A stretch of DNA of 64,000 nucleotides from Nitrobacteraceae bacterium AZCC 1564 (GCA_036924835.1 JBAGRR010000001.1:1922001-1986000), one strand, 5' to 3'; positions 42,874 through 52,438 are shown, counted from the stretch's first letter. Program-made: numbers and translations. The notes: a model not told the origin generated them from the letters alone.

Positions 42874-44043
42874 TTAAACCACCCATTGATCTTCAGCCAC
42901 GGGTTTACCCAACGCCATAATCGGAGGCTGATCGCGATGCCACGCTGGACGACCAACTTCTCCCCTCAACCCAGCGAATATCCCCTCAAGCACCGCAGCA
43001 GAACTTTGCGGCGCACCTCGCAACAGGAAACGGAATGCGTACAGCAGTGAAACGCAGACCCGCAAAGGAACAGTCCAGGGAAAATATCGCCGGACGAAAT
43101 GAATGGCGTTACGGTGCAGTAGATAAACTGATAAGCGTGAAGGCGTCCCCGCTCTCGCGGTTGATCCTGTCGTTGTCCCGCGCTTATGGGCAACGATCGA
43201 TGCGGCCGCATACCCAAGGCCGAGTGGCTTGGCCTTAACTCCCCAATCCAGATCTTCAAAAAAAAGAAAATAGCTTGCGTCGGGAAGGCCGATTTTTTCA
43301 ACGCACGCTCTGGTCACGTACATCGATGCCCCCGATGGACTGTCCATGGAGGCCTCTATCGCAGACAGATCGTACGGCGATTGCAGCGGATCTCCGAATC
43401 CGATCGCTACACTTCTTGCAGTGAATCGCTCCCATCGAAGACCGCCGCGAAATCGGATGACGTCGGTCTGACCTTCTTCGAGAATCGTGCTACCGACCAT
43501 TGCTTTGTTGCCCGCAATTGCGCGGCCAATAAGCTCTTTTAGCGCATCCGGATAGGGCTCAGCGTCCGGATTTAAAATCCAGACTCCTTTCCAGCCCGCT
43601 GTCCGCAGAAGCGGTCGAAGCCAAGCATTTATACCACCTGCGTAGCCAAGATTTTCAGGAGCGCACGCGATCCACACGCGCGAAGACTTTCCCCGAAGCC
43701 CGAGACACTCCAATTCAGTAAAGCCCGATCGATCGGCATCTTCATCACTGCGCGCCCCTGGCTCGCAAGGCCCGTCCACACCGATCAGATCTCGAATAAG
43801 ATTGCGGTAAGCCGCGGCACCACCGTTCTCGCAAATAAAGATATCAAACTGAGCTTCAGCCGAAGCCTTCGAAAGTGCAGTCAAGCAGTTGCAAATATCA
43901 GATGGATTACGAAAACCCACAATCAAAACGGCGGATTCGGATACGCGACTTGAAATCACGACGATCGCTCCTGCCCCTGCGCCGAGGTCAATTTCACCTC
44001 GCCGATCCGGATAAATAACCATCAGGCTCGTCTGCCTCATCAT
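42874..44043 (-). CDS. GT2-type glycosyltransferase, rhamnosyltransferase-like
   Basis: Family 2 glycosyltransferase of 389 residues (GT-A fold). Visible are VLIVGFRNPSDICNCL at the start of the domain (about residue 38), NLGYAGGINAWL for nucleotide binding, a DxD-like NPDAEPYPDAL, and the acceptor region YFLFFEDLDWGVKAK. A C-terminal membrane-associated helix with FVRRYFPWTVPL follows. This arrangement is typical of rhamnosyl- or galactofuranosyltransferases of capsule/EPS loci; the exact sugar cannot be assigned. The first 35 residues are not conserved, so a later start is possible. It heads a three-gene minus-strand operon with the GT4 and beta-helix genes. The AT-rich region upstream (44044-44205) probably holds divergent promoters. 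Confidence 0.85.
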   Translation of the reverse strand: MMRQTSLMVIYPDRRGEIDLGAGAGAIVVISSRVSESAVLIVGFRNPSDICNCLTALSKASAEAQFDIFICENGGAAAYRNLIRDLIGVDGPCEPGARSDEDADRSGFTELECLGLRGKSSRVWIACAPENLGYAGGINAWLRPLLRTAGWKGVWILNPDAEPYPDALKELIGRAIAGNKAMVGSTILEEGQTDVIRFRGGLRWERFTARSVAIGFGDPLQSPYDLSAIEASMDSPSGASMYVTRACVEKIGLPDASYFLFFEDLDWGVKAKPLGLGYAAASIVAHKRGTTTGSTARAGTPSRLSVYLLHRNAIHFVRRYFPWTVPLRVCVSLLYAFRFLLRGAPQSSAAVLEGIFAGLRGEVGRPAWHRDQPPIMALGKPVAEDQWVV

Positions 44044-44205
44044 AGCGGAATTATTCGATTTTTCGTATAGATTTTAAATCACCTCAATTTTATTCTATTA
44101 ATGTTGACGTTTCGAAGCACGCACGACCTAGATCAGACCTGGGCCTTTTGACGAGCGACAAATAAATTAACCAATCTGTCCAGGCTTTGGGATGACATCG
44201 AAGCT
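44044..44205. promoter_or_regulatory. AT-rich divergent promoter region
   Basis: 162 nt between divergent glycosyltransferase (minus) and FkbM methyltransferase (plus) genes, with TTTAAAT, TTCTATTAATG, AAATAAATTAACC and CATTTAAAG. It resembles the other AT-rich islands of the locus. Confidence 0.4.
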
Positions 44206-44973
44206 ATGCATTTAAAGCCCGTGGTACGTTACCTCTATTCTGTGGTCCCCGGCTTAGCCGCCTCGCGATTTGCGGTTATGGATATGACCGCCGCCTGGGC
44301 AGCCAAACCCGAATACGCAGGAACCAGTTGGTTTTCAATCGGGGATGGCTTGATCATCGATGTCGGAGCAAATCGGGGGCAGAGTACTGCTGCGTTCAAA
44401 AGCCAGGCTCCAAAAGCAAGAATATTCGCATTCGAACCGGAGCCGCGATCGGCCGCTCGGCTATCGGAGCGCTTTCGTGACGATGCTTTCGTCACCGTTC
44501 AGGATTGCGCACTTGGAGCACAATCAGGGACGATTACATTCTTTGTGCCGTCCTACGGCAGGTGGGAATGCGATGGTATGGCCGCGACCGATCGCGCGAC
44601 GGCGACGGATTGGCTCAAAGACCCTGGAAGGATGCTCCGGTTCGATGAAAACAAGGTCGATGTAAAAGAATACGCGGTAGCGTGTAAAACACTGGACTCT
44701 TATAATTTATCGCCAAGCCTCATAAAACTGCATGCCCAGGGAGCGGAGCTCGATATCCTAAAAGGATCAATTGAGACAATTCGCCGAAGCCGGCCAGCTC
44801 TTATGTGCGCATTTGCTACAAACGCCTTTACCGAACTCGCAGCTCAATTCGGGTATCTACCTTATATCTACAAAAACGAAACGTTCTTTCCAGGAATCGC
44901 GCAGCGACCTGTAACGTTCACTTGGTACCTCTCAGACCATCACCGACCTCTCACTCCGATTAAGTCGACCTGA
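44206..44973 (+). CDS. FkbM family methyltransferase
   Basis: A 255-residue SAM-dependent methyltransferase. The SAM-binding loop is GLIIDVGANRGQST (residues 47-60), followed by IFAFEPEPRSAARL. The C-terminal motif normally reads I-K-I-D-x-Q-G-x-E; here it is LIKLHAQGAELDILKG with His in place of Asp, a possible loss of a catalytic or metal-binding residue. FkbM enzymes methylate hydroxyls in natural products and in polysaccharides. It is flanked by divergent GT2 and convergent WsaF-like genes, and is the only plus-strand gene in this part of the locus, so it has its own promoter. Activity is uncertain because of the substitution. Confidence 0.82.
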   Translation: MHLKPVVRYLYSVVPGLAASRFAVMDMTAAWAAKPEYAGTSWFSIGDGLIIDVGANRGQSTAAFKSQAPKARIFAFEPEPRSAARLSERFRDDAFVTVQDCALGAQSGTITFFVPSYGRWECDGMAATDRATATDWLKDPGRMLRFDENKVDVKEYAVACKTLDSYNLSPSLIKLHAQGAELDILKGSIETIRRSRPALMCAFATNAFTELAAQFGYLPYIYKNETFFPGIAQRPVTFTWYLSDHHRPLTPIKST

Positions 44974-44991
44974 CTCTCGCGACGAACGGAG

Positions 44992-46272
44992 CTAACCAGT
45001 CGCCCACTTTCCCAGCGCTCGCTGAAGACATTCGTCGACGGCTCTGCCCGCCGCATCCCACGGCATCGAAGCAACACTCGCGGAAGCAGATGATGCAAGG
45101 GATTCGAAATTATCCTTCGTCACGAGCTCACCCAACGCTCTCGCGAGAGAATGAGGATCTGGCGGTGCGTACCGGACAAATTCGTTGTTCAATACGATTT
45201 TATTGTGCTCGGCGTCATTGACCACTGGAATGCATCCCGCCGACAACATTTCATGCGGAACGAGGGAAACATTGGTCAGGGACAAACTAAGACCCGCAAA
45301 GCACCGATTATATATTTGATTAAGCTCATGCGGTTGCAAAACGCCATGATCGATGCAGGGGAAAGGAAGGTGCCCCAGCCGGCTTCCATACATATGAATC
45401 TTGAGATGGGGGTACTGCTCGGCAAAGAATTTTAGCGCCATGATCCCAAGCTCGAACGCGCGCCTTGGCGTGTCAGGCTTGGCGTAGAAAACAACGCCAT
45501 CGCGAACGCAATTCGTCACTAAGTGATACTTGTCCGTATCGCATCCAAACTCGAACGGATCAGCCGCCATCCCGTAATCGGCTTTCAGTTTGGAAGCTAA
45601 AAACTTGCCCGCTGTTATCGCGTGGAATCCCATCCGATAGGTATTCTCCGCTAAGATCGCTTCTGTACTGTGCGGATAGAACCAGGGCTCAAAATCCTGC
45701 ACGAGGTAAAAGCGTTTGCCGACTGATAGATCGTTGTAGACCGGGTAGGCGGTTTGCCAGGACGTCGCGATGGTTGCGTGCGCGTCCGCCATGCCCTCCC
45801 TCACGTCGGAAACAGGACCGAGCAATTTCGGGAAGAGGCTTTTTACCTGAGACCGCAGGTATGATGTGTCGCTACCGTGGACGTCGTAAATATAGACGCG
45901 ACACTGGTAGCCCGCACGCTCACAATATTGGATTAATCGAAAGATCGTTGTGTGGCCTCCGGAGCCCGCCGCTGGCGGCGTGACCACCCAGTTCACAGTA
46001 ATGGGTACGCCTTCATCCAGAGGTAGGGTCGGCCATTTTTTTGGCTTCGAGACGTCTGCGGCAAGAACGTCCGGCAAACGATAGGTCAACGGCGGCGAAA
46101 TGGGTGCAATCCGCTTCGCGACCGCACGCCGGGCGCGAATCCACACCTCCCGTTGACCGCCTTCTTGCCAAAGCTTTCGAACCTGCCGAATTCGCCGCCA
46201 GATCTGCCTTCCGGGCTGCTCAATCATCTTCTTGCGGAACGCTGATTCAAATACGGCTAACGTCATCGGCAT
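44992..46272 (-). CDS. WsaF-like rhamnosyltransferase family glycosyltransferase
   Basis: Glycosyltransferase of 426 residues with GT-B fold. After a basic N-terminal ~90 residues comes ITVNWVVTPPAAGSGGHTTIFRLIQY, of which AGSGGHTTIFR is the signature of WsaF-type enzymes. YLVQDFEPWFYPHS ends the first domain; the donor domain has FYAKPDTPRRAFELG and an acidic pair in LVPHEMLSAGCIP. WsaF of Geobacillus adds beta-L-rhamnose to S-layer glycan, and the presence of rmlA in the locus agrees with dTDP-rhamnose as donor. The linkage and acceptor are unknown. It follows the polymerase gene by 3 nt on the same strand, so the two are cotranscribed. Confidence 0.82.
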   Translation of the reverse strand: MPMTLAVFESAFRKKMIEQPGRQIWRRIRQVRKLWQEGGQREVWIRARRAVAKRIAPISPPLTYRLPDVLAADVSKPKKWPTLPLDEGVPITVNWVVTPPAAGSGGHTTIFRLIQYCERAGYQCRVYIYDVHGSDTSYLRSQVKSLFPKLLGPVSDVREGMADAHATIATSWQTAYPVYNDLSVGKRFYLVQDFEPWFYPHSTEAILAENTYRMGFHAITAGKFLASKLKADYGMAADPFEFGCDTDKYHLVTNCVRDGVVFYAKPDTPRRAFELGIMALKFFAEQYPHLKIHMYGSRLGHLPFPCIDHGVLQPHELNQIYNRCFAGLSLSLTNVSLVPHEMLSAGCIPVVNDAEHNKIVLNNEFVRYAPPDPHSLARALGELVTKDNFESLASSASASVASMPWDAAGRAVDECLQRALGKWATG

Positions 46273-46275
46273 ACG

Positions 46276-47625
46276 TCACGCCCTCATAGGTGAGCGCAGT
46301 CGATCGCCCACAAACTGATTCGACGCCGGTTGCGAATAAAGGAACGATCGAGGATTCCTGTAGAGCGACAGTTCTCGGAGTGAGGCCCGGATGCCGAGAC
46401 AGATACCCCAGAAAATCCAGATATAATTCCAGTAATGAACCGTTATCCCGATGAACGCGAACAGCAGCAAAATGAGCGAAAAAGCTGTACGCATCCGATT
46501 CAAGTACGGAGTGCCCATGTTGCCGGAATATTTGGTCGGTAATACTGCCGCCAAATTCGCCAGAGCCAGAAAGACGATCGTCGGAATGCCAAACCGCAAC
46601 GGCAACACAAGCCAAACGCTGTCGACAGAATTCAACTCTATCGTACCAAAATCCGTGAAGGCGTGCCCCGTCCAGGGGGCGGCAGAGATCTGAAAAATCG
46701 AAGCGTCCCATATTAGCAGCCGGAAGTATCCGGAATCCGGATCCAAAGTAAGATTTGAAAGAACCCAACCCAATGGTTTGTTGGTGACGATGATAATTAC
46801 AAGAAGTCCTGCTCCAATCGCCGCCCAGCATGCCGACCACCGCCATGGATATGACCTCAACAATGTATCATAGCTGTATGTGGCAAGTATGATCGCGAAT
46901 CCCATAAGGCTAGACGATGACAGCGACAGGATAGCGCCCATCAAGCACACGCCAGTATACATAACGCGCTTCAGAACGTTCGCCTCTGAATAGAATAAAA
47001 TGGCTGCAACGATCGAGCAAAATGCTCCAAACAGTATTGCATGATCGAATGTCGACGCTGCTCGCACCATCCCCATCCTGTACTGATCGCTGATGGGCTC
47101 AACATGCAGCAGCGAGGCGAAAGCGTGATGAATGACCAATCGTCCAGAGACAGTGTCTGCGATCGCGAAGATGATCGCGGTGAACGCAACAACTTTCAAT
47201 ACACTCACGAATGCTCGTAAAGCAGCCGCTCCGAAGAAGAACGCCCGCGCAACGATGTAGCCGCCAAAAAATTCAACGCTTTCAGCGCCTGCTGAAGATA
47301 GCGAAGCGGTACCGTCCGTGTAGATGGCCGCGAAAAGTATCCAACTCGCCAATGCCAGCACGAAGAAGTCGCACGCCAACAGATGGCGCCCTTTGCTTAG
47401 CAAAATAAAAGAAGCGGGAAGAAGAAGAATGAATATTCCTATCCGAGCGACTGTGAACTTCAGGCCACCGATATAGATCTGCACTTCCGCTGGTGGAAGA
47501 AGCAACCCAAACAGCATAAGCCACGCTGCGAACTTGTTCGCGCGCGCGGACGATGGCGCTGCCGTCGTCTCAAAGCCGCGAAACGTCGATGGCCGCGGCG
47601 CAAATCCAGATATACCGGCTCTCAA
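46276..47625 (-). CDS. O-antigen/EPS polymerase (Wzy-like) membrane protein
   Basis: A 449-residue integral membrane protein with about ten to twelve hydrophobic helices and one larger loop, LSNLTLDPDSGYFRLLIWDASI, which ends in a helix with Trp-Thr-Gly-His (APWTGHAF). This region resembles the O-antigen ligase/polymerase loop, where R and W/G-H are conserved in the Wzy_C family. It is placed between glycosyltransferase genes, as expected for the enzyme that links flipped repeat units in the periplasm. Homology between polymerases is always low, so the assignment rests on topology, length and context. Upstream AT-rich sequence probably carries its promoter. Confidence 0.75.
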   Translation of the reverse strand: MRAGISGFAPRPSTFRGFETTAAPSSARANKFAAWLMLFGLLLPPAEVQIYIGGLKFTVARIGIFILLLPASFILLSKGRHLLACDFFVLALASWILFAAIYTDGTASLSSAGAESVEFFGGYIVARAFFFGAAALRAFVSVLKVVAFTAIIFAIADTVSGRLVIHHAFASLLHVEPISDQYRMGMVRAASTFDHAILFGAFCSIVAAILFYSEANVLKRVMYTGVCLMGAILSLSSSSLMGFAIILATYSYDTLLRSYPWRWSACWAAIGAGLLVIIIVTNKPLGWVLSNLTLDPDSGYFRLLIWDASIFQISAAPWTGHAFTDFGTIELNSVDSVWLVLPLRFGIPTIVFLALANLAAVLPTKYSGNMGTPYLNRMRTAFSLILLLFAFIGITVHYWNYIWIFWGICLGIRASLRELSLYRNPRSFLYSQPASNQFVGDRLRSPMRA

Positions 47626-47875
47626 AAAAAGACTCCTAGGTGACTGACGTTCGATGTCGGAGCCAGCTCAAATGTCGAAGTTCACCGTCTCGCTATCCGA
47701 TCGGCACTCAATTAAATATCTATACCTCAACGCAAGAGATAAATTAATACTCGCCACAGCAAATTAAATAACTTCATTAATTGGAGCATCCCATGCCGCC
47801 CTCAAAACAAAGCCAGACTCGTACCCACGCGGCTTGGATTGCCAGCAGATCTGGACCGTGACTTAACGCGCCACA
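47626..47875. promoter_or_regulatory. AT-rich intergenic island upstream of the polymerase gene
   Basis: 250 nt with AATTAAATA at two places (47710-47725 and 47762-47775), AAATTAATAC and CATTAATTGG. No gene recognised. The likely promoter of the wzy-wsaF pair lies here, on the minus strand. Confidence 0.45.
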
Positions 47876-48970
47876 TTAAACGCCCGTTCTGAGCCAACGG
47901 TAATGATCGATTTCAAAACGCCCGCGCCGGATGACCGAAGCCAATAGCGAGCCGGGAGCCCATCGGCTTCGCCGTCCGCGCTGTCGACGTTTTTGCAAGC
48001 GGTGCCACTCCGGAAGAGCCCTCACTCCAGGATAGGTCGAAACCGCGAAGTCGATAAGCTCGTGTTCCAGTTCCCGCTCTATTCGATCTCTGTCATAGGT
48101 CCAGCATGCGTAGTCCAGCGCCTGCACGGCGAGTTTGCGTCGGAGTTTTTCCTCGAGATCAGCGGCGGAGTGAGGCAAGCGCTCGCCCACTGCATCTAAA
48201 ACACTTAGAAACGCCTCGCGCCGCCCGATCAGATCGGACATTGCACCAGCATTGACGGTCCGCTGCATGCTGTTGGGATGAACCCGATAGTATCCTTGGT
48301 CGATCCCATTGATGCGCCCGACATCCGATACCGTGGCCAGACGCAGCCACATTTCGAGGTCGGAGGTGTGGGGCAGGCGGGCATTATATTCTCCCACCAT
48401 TCTCAATGACGAACTTCGAATCACGGCTTCAGGTTGACTGATGCAGTTGAGCCCCAATTCGCAGCGGAGCGTCAGCCATTCGGACCCTGACCAGATTTTC
48501 CAGCGCGGCCGGCCCGAGCGCGGCAACGGCGGCACTTTGCCAGTGAAGTGGCGCGGCCGGCCGTATACGAAGCCGACATTCGGATACTCTTCGAGCAGTG
48601 CGATTGACCGTGCAAGCGAACCAGGCGGAAGCAGATCATCCGCGTCGAGTTTAACGAAATAGTCGCCTCTCGCCTCGTAAAGACCACGATTGACGGCCGG
48701 GATCATGCCCACATTCTTTGGGAGAGAAAGCAGCTCAACGCGGGGATCGTCCCTGGCATATCGGGCCGTGACCAGCGCGCTATCATCGGTCGAGGCGTCA
48801 TCGACCACCAGAACACGAAGATTAACTCCTGTCTGAGCGAGCACACTGGTTAGACATTGTCCCAAAAAATGTCCGTAGTTGTAGCACGGTATAACGACAG
48901 AGACCGAGGGAACGGCGTCGCGTGGCGGCCGTGTGTCGGACGAGTCAGGTGATCCCATCGACGATCCCAT
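47876..48970 (-). CDS. GT2-type glycosyltransferase
   Basis: Family 2 glycosyltransferase of 364 residues. Its GT-A core begins with VSVVIPCYNYGHFL, continues with VLVVDDASTDDS and PKNVGMIPAVNRGLYEA, and has the metal-binding FVKLDADDLLPPGS. The downstream part includes PEAVIRSSSLRMVGEYN and LEMWLRLA, typical for enzymes that process lipid-linked repeat units. A basic C-terminus (KRRQRGRRSRW) follows. The ATG at 48970 has AAGGAG 4 nt upstream and overlaps the previous gene by 26 nt; a second in-frame Met lies at 48958. Specific sugar unknown. Confidence 0.85.
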   Translation of the reverse strand: MGSSMGSPDSSDTRPPRDAVPSVSVVIPCYNYGHFLGQCLTSVLAQTGVNLRVLVVDDASTDDSALVTARYARDDPRVELLSLPKNVGMIPAVNRGLYEARGDYFVKLDADDLLPPGSLARSIALLEEYPNVGFVYGRPRHFTGKVPPLPRSGRPRWKIWSGSEWLTLRCELGLNCISQPEAVIRSSSLRMVGEYNARLPHTSDLEMWLRLATVSDVGRINGIDQGYYRVHPNSMQRTVNAGAMSDLIGRREAFLSVLDAVGERLPHSAADLEEKLRRKLAVQALDYACWTYDRDRIERELEHELIDFAVSTYPGVRALPEWHRLQKRRQRGRRSRWAPGSLLASVIRRGRFEIDHYRWLRTGV

Positions 48971-51272
48971 CTTTCTCCTTGGCCTCCACAGAGACAGCGA
49001 CCAGCCGGGGACTCTCTCCATGTGGTTTTGTGAAAATGACAGAGTGGCCAGCTTCCGATGATCGATCGTATGCCACTCGATAGTGATTGCTCGACAGGTC
49101 CACCACCACAGCATTTCCCGACGGAGTATCAATATCGCGAACCAAGACCGTTCTCGCGCCATTAACTGCCTCGACGGTTTCTTTTTCGTCGAACGCTCCA
49201 CCTTCAATAAGGACCAAGTCAAAAGAGCTAAGCTCTTCATCGATTTTGATCGCTTGCAGCGGCTTGGAGCTGAAATGTATCTGGGCGCTTCCTGTGAATT
49301 CTTTCTGCAATCTTCGGAAATCGCTTGAGCTCTCACCTACGCAGACAACACGGGGCATCAGAGGATTCTTCCTGACACCGTCAAGAAACGCACGCGTATA
49401 GCTGGAACGATCGGATGGCCCCAGTACCAGGGCATTCAGGACCGGCTCTTCTCTCGCCCATACGCTGACGGTGGATGCAAACTCGTCAAGGCGTGTTGCT
49501 CGTGCCTGAAGCTTTGAAACGAGCGAGCGAATACCTTTCGGTGCTCGCCTTCGAAGCTTTGCTTTGAGGGTTTCATGCGTGGGAGCTCCCACGAACGGAA
49601 TCCACTCAGCGTTCGACCGGCCAGTAATTACACTAGCTTGGGTTTTGTTCTCGCGAAGTGCCGCGCGTATTTGTTGAGCCAAATACCCTCGCCCACATCT
49701 CTTCAATGTTTCGCAGAGCTCCTCGATCCAGGCCATCAAATTTGTCTCAGGCAGTTGATGGATACTCGACCGTGAGAACTGCCCCTCAGAAGGGCTCGCC
49801 GAAACCGAAGTACCATTCAGAATTCCGATCACCCAACGGCATCGATCGACCTGCCTGTGGTTTAGCAACGGAAACTCGTCAACTCTCTTCGCAGCCTCCT
49901 TCACGTTTCCATCGCAGAGCAAAGATATGATAAAATATGACCACTCGACCGGGTCCGGTTCGGTTGCCCTATCCAATTCAAATCCGCACTCGATGAGCCG
50001 GCTCGTCCAGCGGACCGCCCCAGCAGAATCGCCTTTCTTGAGAGCCGACAGGGCGAGACCTAACATCGGCTCAGGCATTCGATGATAGTTCAGGCAACGC
50101 AGGAAGGCCCGTTCCGCGGCATCGTAGTTGCCGCACTGGAGTTGCTTGTGCCCCTCAGCGAGAACGGCCCTGTCCATGCTGTTGGACAGGCTTTGATAGT
50201 TTCTTGCGCGTGAGTCCGGGCCGGCAAGAGTCAGAGGTGCAAAAGGCCGTACCTGAACGATCCGCTGATCGGCATGACGCTGTTTATTCAGCAAGTACCA
50301 TTGGAAGATCTGATCGCGCTGACGGGACGTGTGACGTGAATGAACGAGATTCCGCCCGGCGGCGCCGATCTTTTCGAGTATATCCCGGTTTGCAAACAGA
50401 TAATCGAGCTTGTCAATGACGTCGGATTCCGTTGCAAACACGCAGTTTTCCATGTCCACAAAACCCGCATCTTCCAATGCAGCGGTCCGTTCGGTCACCA
50501 GGCATGTATTGCAAGCCGGAACCTCAAAATGCTTTCTCACGACCTCCCGGGCGATTGTCCCGCATGTCGGCACGAACCATGCGGCATTGATGAGTTTTGC
50601 ATATTCCTCATCGTAGACCATGCGTGCTGCTTTTTTCTGATCAAACCACCCGAAATGCGGGCATGCCAGAGAAGGAAATTGTTGAGCAATCAGCTCATTG
50701 ATCCGATTTCGCCACGGATAGTGGATCGCCCTGCTCCCAATATTGAGCACAGGAATATTCTTAGACTGCCCATAGTCTCGATAGATTTTCGGATCGACGA
50801 AATTCGGCCAAATGAAAAGCTGATCTTTATTGCCGGGCAAATATTCCGGCATCGATACGGATATCGAAAAAAAGTTCTCTATGTCCCATCGCGCCATGTC
50901 CGCCAAGAATGTGCTTCGCGTCGGGCAATAGGCATCAGCATTCAGAAATCCCAATTTCGGCACTTCGGGACACGACGATACGTTCGTCATGCGAGGCGCG
51001 CTGCCGTACACGCCGGATTCGACCAAAGTCAGGTCGGGCTGAAAGCGGTCACAGAGCTCGTTATAGTCCCCATCTTCGCTGATCACGCGAACATCAAACC
51101 AGATGGAGAGGCATTTCACATGCTGCTGAAGCTGAGAAACAATGAAGGCTGGAAGATTGCCGTATTTCCGTAGGAAAAGCAGCCGCGGCTTCGACCTTGC
51201 GACATCGTCCAAGGACAAAATATTCGAGCCAAACCGATCAACGCCCGACGATATCGAGTTTCGCGACTGCAT
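48945..51272 (-). CDS. large CgeB-like glycosyltransferase with TPR-like and C-terminal domains
   Basis: A 775-residue multidomain protein. Residues 25-345 resemble CgeB/GT1-type glycosyltransferases (KPRLLFLRKYGNL, IWPNFVDPKIYRDYG, EVPACNTCLVTERT, FATESDVIDKLDYL). Residues about 365-460 show a TPR-like helical repeat (LAEGHKQLQCGNYDAAERAFLRCL). Residues 610-770 form a third alpha/beta segment (VLNALVLGPSDRSSY, SFDLVLIEGGAFDEK) of Rossmann-like appearance, unassigned. It probably transfers a sugar in the same repeat unit, with the repeats recruiting partners. It belongs to a minus-strand operon: it starts 26 nt after the aminotransferase stop and overlaps the following GT2 gene. Confidence 0.72.
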   Translation of the reverse strand: MQSRNSISSGVDRFGSNILSLDDVARSKPRLLFLRKYGNLPAFIVSQLQQHVKCLSIWFDVRVISEDGDYNELCDRFQPDLTLVESGVYGSAPRMTNVSSCPEVPKLGFLNADAYCPTRSTFLADMARWDIENFFSISVSMPEYLPGNKDQLFIWPNFVDPKIYRDYGQSKNIPVLNIGSRAIHYPWRNRINELIAQQFPSLACPHFGWFDQKKAARMVYDEEYAKLINAAWFVPTCGTIAREVVRKHFEVPACNTCLVTERTAALEDAGFVDMENCVFATESDVIDKLDYLFANRDILEKIGAAGRNLVHSRHTSRQRDQIFQWYLLNKQRHADQRIVQVRPFAPLTLAGPDSRARNYQSLSNSMDRAVLAEGHKQLQCGNYDAAERAFLRCLNYHRMPEPMLGLALSALKKGDSAGAVRWTSRLIECGFELDRATEPDPVEWSYFIISLLCDGNVKEAAKRVDEFPLLNHRQVDRCRWVIGILNGTSVSASPSEGQFSRSSIHQLPETNLMAWIEELCETLKRCGRGYLAQQIRAALRENKTQASVITGRSNAEWIPFVGAPTHETLKAKLRRRAPKGIRSLVSKLQARATRLDEFASTVSVWAREEPVLNALVLGPSDRSSYTRAFLDGVRKNPLMPRVVCVGESSSDFRRLQKEFTGSAQIHFSSKPLQAIKIDEELSSFDLVLIEGGAFDEKETVEAVNGARTVLVRDIDTPSGNAVVVDLSSNHYRVAYDRSSEAGHSVIFTKPHGESPRLVAVSVEAKEKDGIVDGIT

Positions 51273-51298
51273 TTAGGGCCGCCCAATGGTAGTCCACA

Positions 51299-52438
51299 TC
51301 ACGATCGAAGTTCCGACTTCAACACCTCCGCGACGCGCAGCTGATCATCCTCACGCATTTGAGCGTAGATCGGAAGCAGGATAGAACGATCCTGCGCGGC
51401 TTCGGACTGATGTAACTGGTGGCGCGGCGCGCCATTTAGATAAGGAGCCTCGCGGTGTGAACACATAATTCCGCGCCGCGTTGCGATGCCTTGATCGAGA
51501 AGCTTCTGCATAATTGTTTTCTGGTCGACCTTGCTCGGCAAGCGCACGCAGTAGCTTTGCCAATTGGAGCGGGCCCAGTCCGGCTCCAGCGGTAAGCTCA
51601 GTCCCTCAATGTTGCCGAGAAGCTCTGCATATCCGGCAGCCAGCGCGCGGCGACGACCCACAATTTCGGACAACTTCATGAGCTGCTTCCGGCCAACAGC
51701 CGCCTGCATGTCCGTCATCCGGTAATTATAGCCAACAACGAGGTAGTCCTCGAAAATCACCTGCGGCGAACCATGCCGAACTGTATCTGGCACACTCATG
51801 CCATGCTGCCGCAAAAGCCTGAACTTGCCGTCGAACTCCGGATTGGAGGTCGTCAGCATGCCTCCTTCACCTGTCGTGATCACCTTGCGCGGATGGAACG
51901 AGAAGCAAGCGATATCTCCATGAGGCTTGCCAATCCGGTCCCAGCGTTCAGCAATCCGGACCTCGCTACCTACAGCACAGGCTGCGTCCTCAATCAGAAT
52001 GAGATCGTTCTTCTTAGCAAGAGCCGTCAGTGCGCCCAAATCACACGGCATACCCATTTGATGGACAGCCAGGATCGCGCGCGTGCGTGGCGTAACGGCC
52101 TCGGCTACACGAACCGGATCGATGTTGTATGTTTCCGGATCTATATCCACGAAGACCGGAGTCGCGCCGCAGTATCTGATGCAATTCGCCGTGGCGATAA
52201 ACGAATGACTGGTGGTGATCACCTCATCACCATTGCCAATATTCGCCGCGACCAAGGCGAGGTGCAGGGCCGTCGTACAATTGGACACCGCACAGGCAAA
52301 CGGCGCATCGACCATGGCCGCAAACTCGCGCTCGAACGCGGCGACTTGCGGTCCCTGAGAGACCCAGCCCGACAGCACAGCCTCTCGCGCTGCGTCAGCT
52401 TCGCTCTCATCAAGAAGCGGCAATGCGATCGGGATCAT
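51299..52438 (-). CDS. DegT/DnrJ/EryC1 family PLP aminotransferase (first)
   Basis: A 379-residue aminotransferase that converts a keto-sugar nucleotide to an amino sugar. The PLP-binding lysine is Lys185 in CFSFHPRKVITTGEGG, preceded by the aspartate of LILIEDAACAVGSE, and SGWVSQGPQVAAFE plus NCTTALHLAL are the cofactor-phosphate and substrate regions. The fit is with the PseC/PglE/ArnB-type sugar aminotransferases rather than dehydratases, since Lys is present. Together with the epimerase in the overlapping upstream gene (4 nt) it suggests an amino-deoxysugar, but the specific sugar is undetermined. The ATG at 52438 fits the usual IPIALPLLDE N-terminus. Confidence 0.87.
   Translation of the reverse strand: MIPIALPLLDESEADAAREAVLSGWVSQGPQVAAFEREFAAMVDAPFACAVSNCTTALHLALVAANIGNGDEVITTSHSFIATANCIRYCGATPVFVDIDPETYNIDPVRVAEAVTPRTRAILAVHQMGMPCDLGALTALAKKNDLILIEDAACAVGSEVRIAERWDRIGKPHGDIACFSFHPRKVITTGEGGMLTTSNPEFDGKFRLLRQHGMSVPDTVRHGSPQVIFEDYLVVGYNYRMTDMQAAVGRKQLMKLSEIVGRRRALAAGYAELLGNIEGLSLPLEPDWARSNWQSYCVRLPSKVDQKTIMQKLLDQGIATRRGIMCSHREAPYLNGAPRHQLHQSEAAQDRSILLPIYAQMREDDQLRVAEVLKSELRS

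Noticed and set aside
42874-44043. Possible frameshift in the GT2 gene because its first 35 residues lack similarity
   Set aside because: The core domain is continuous from residue 38 onward, so a late start codon explains the observation without a mutation.
50340-51173. 277-codon plus-strand open frame
   Set aside because: Antisense to the CgeB-like transferase domain, whose own translation has recognisable motifs.
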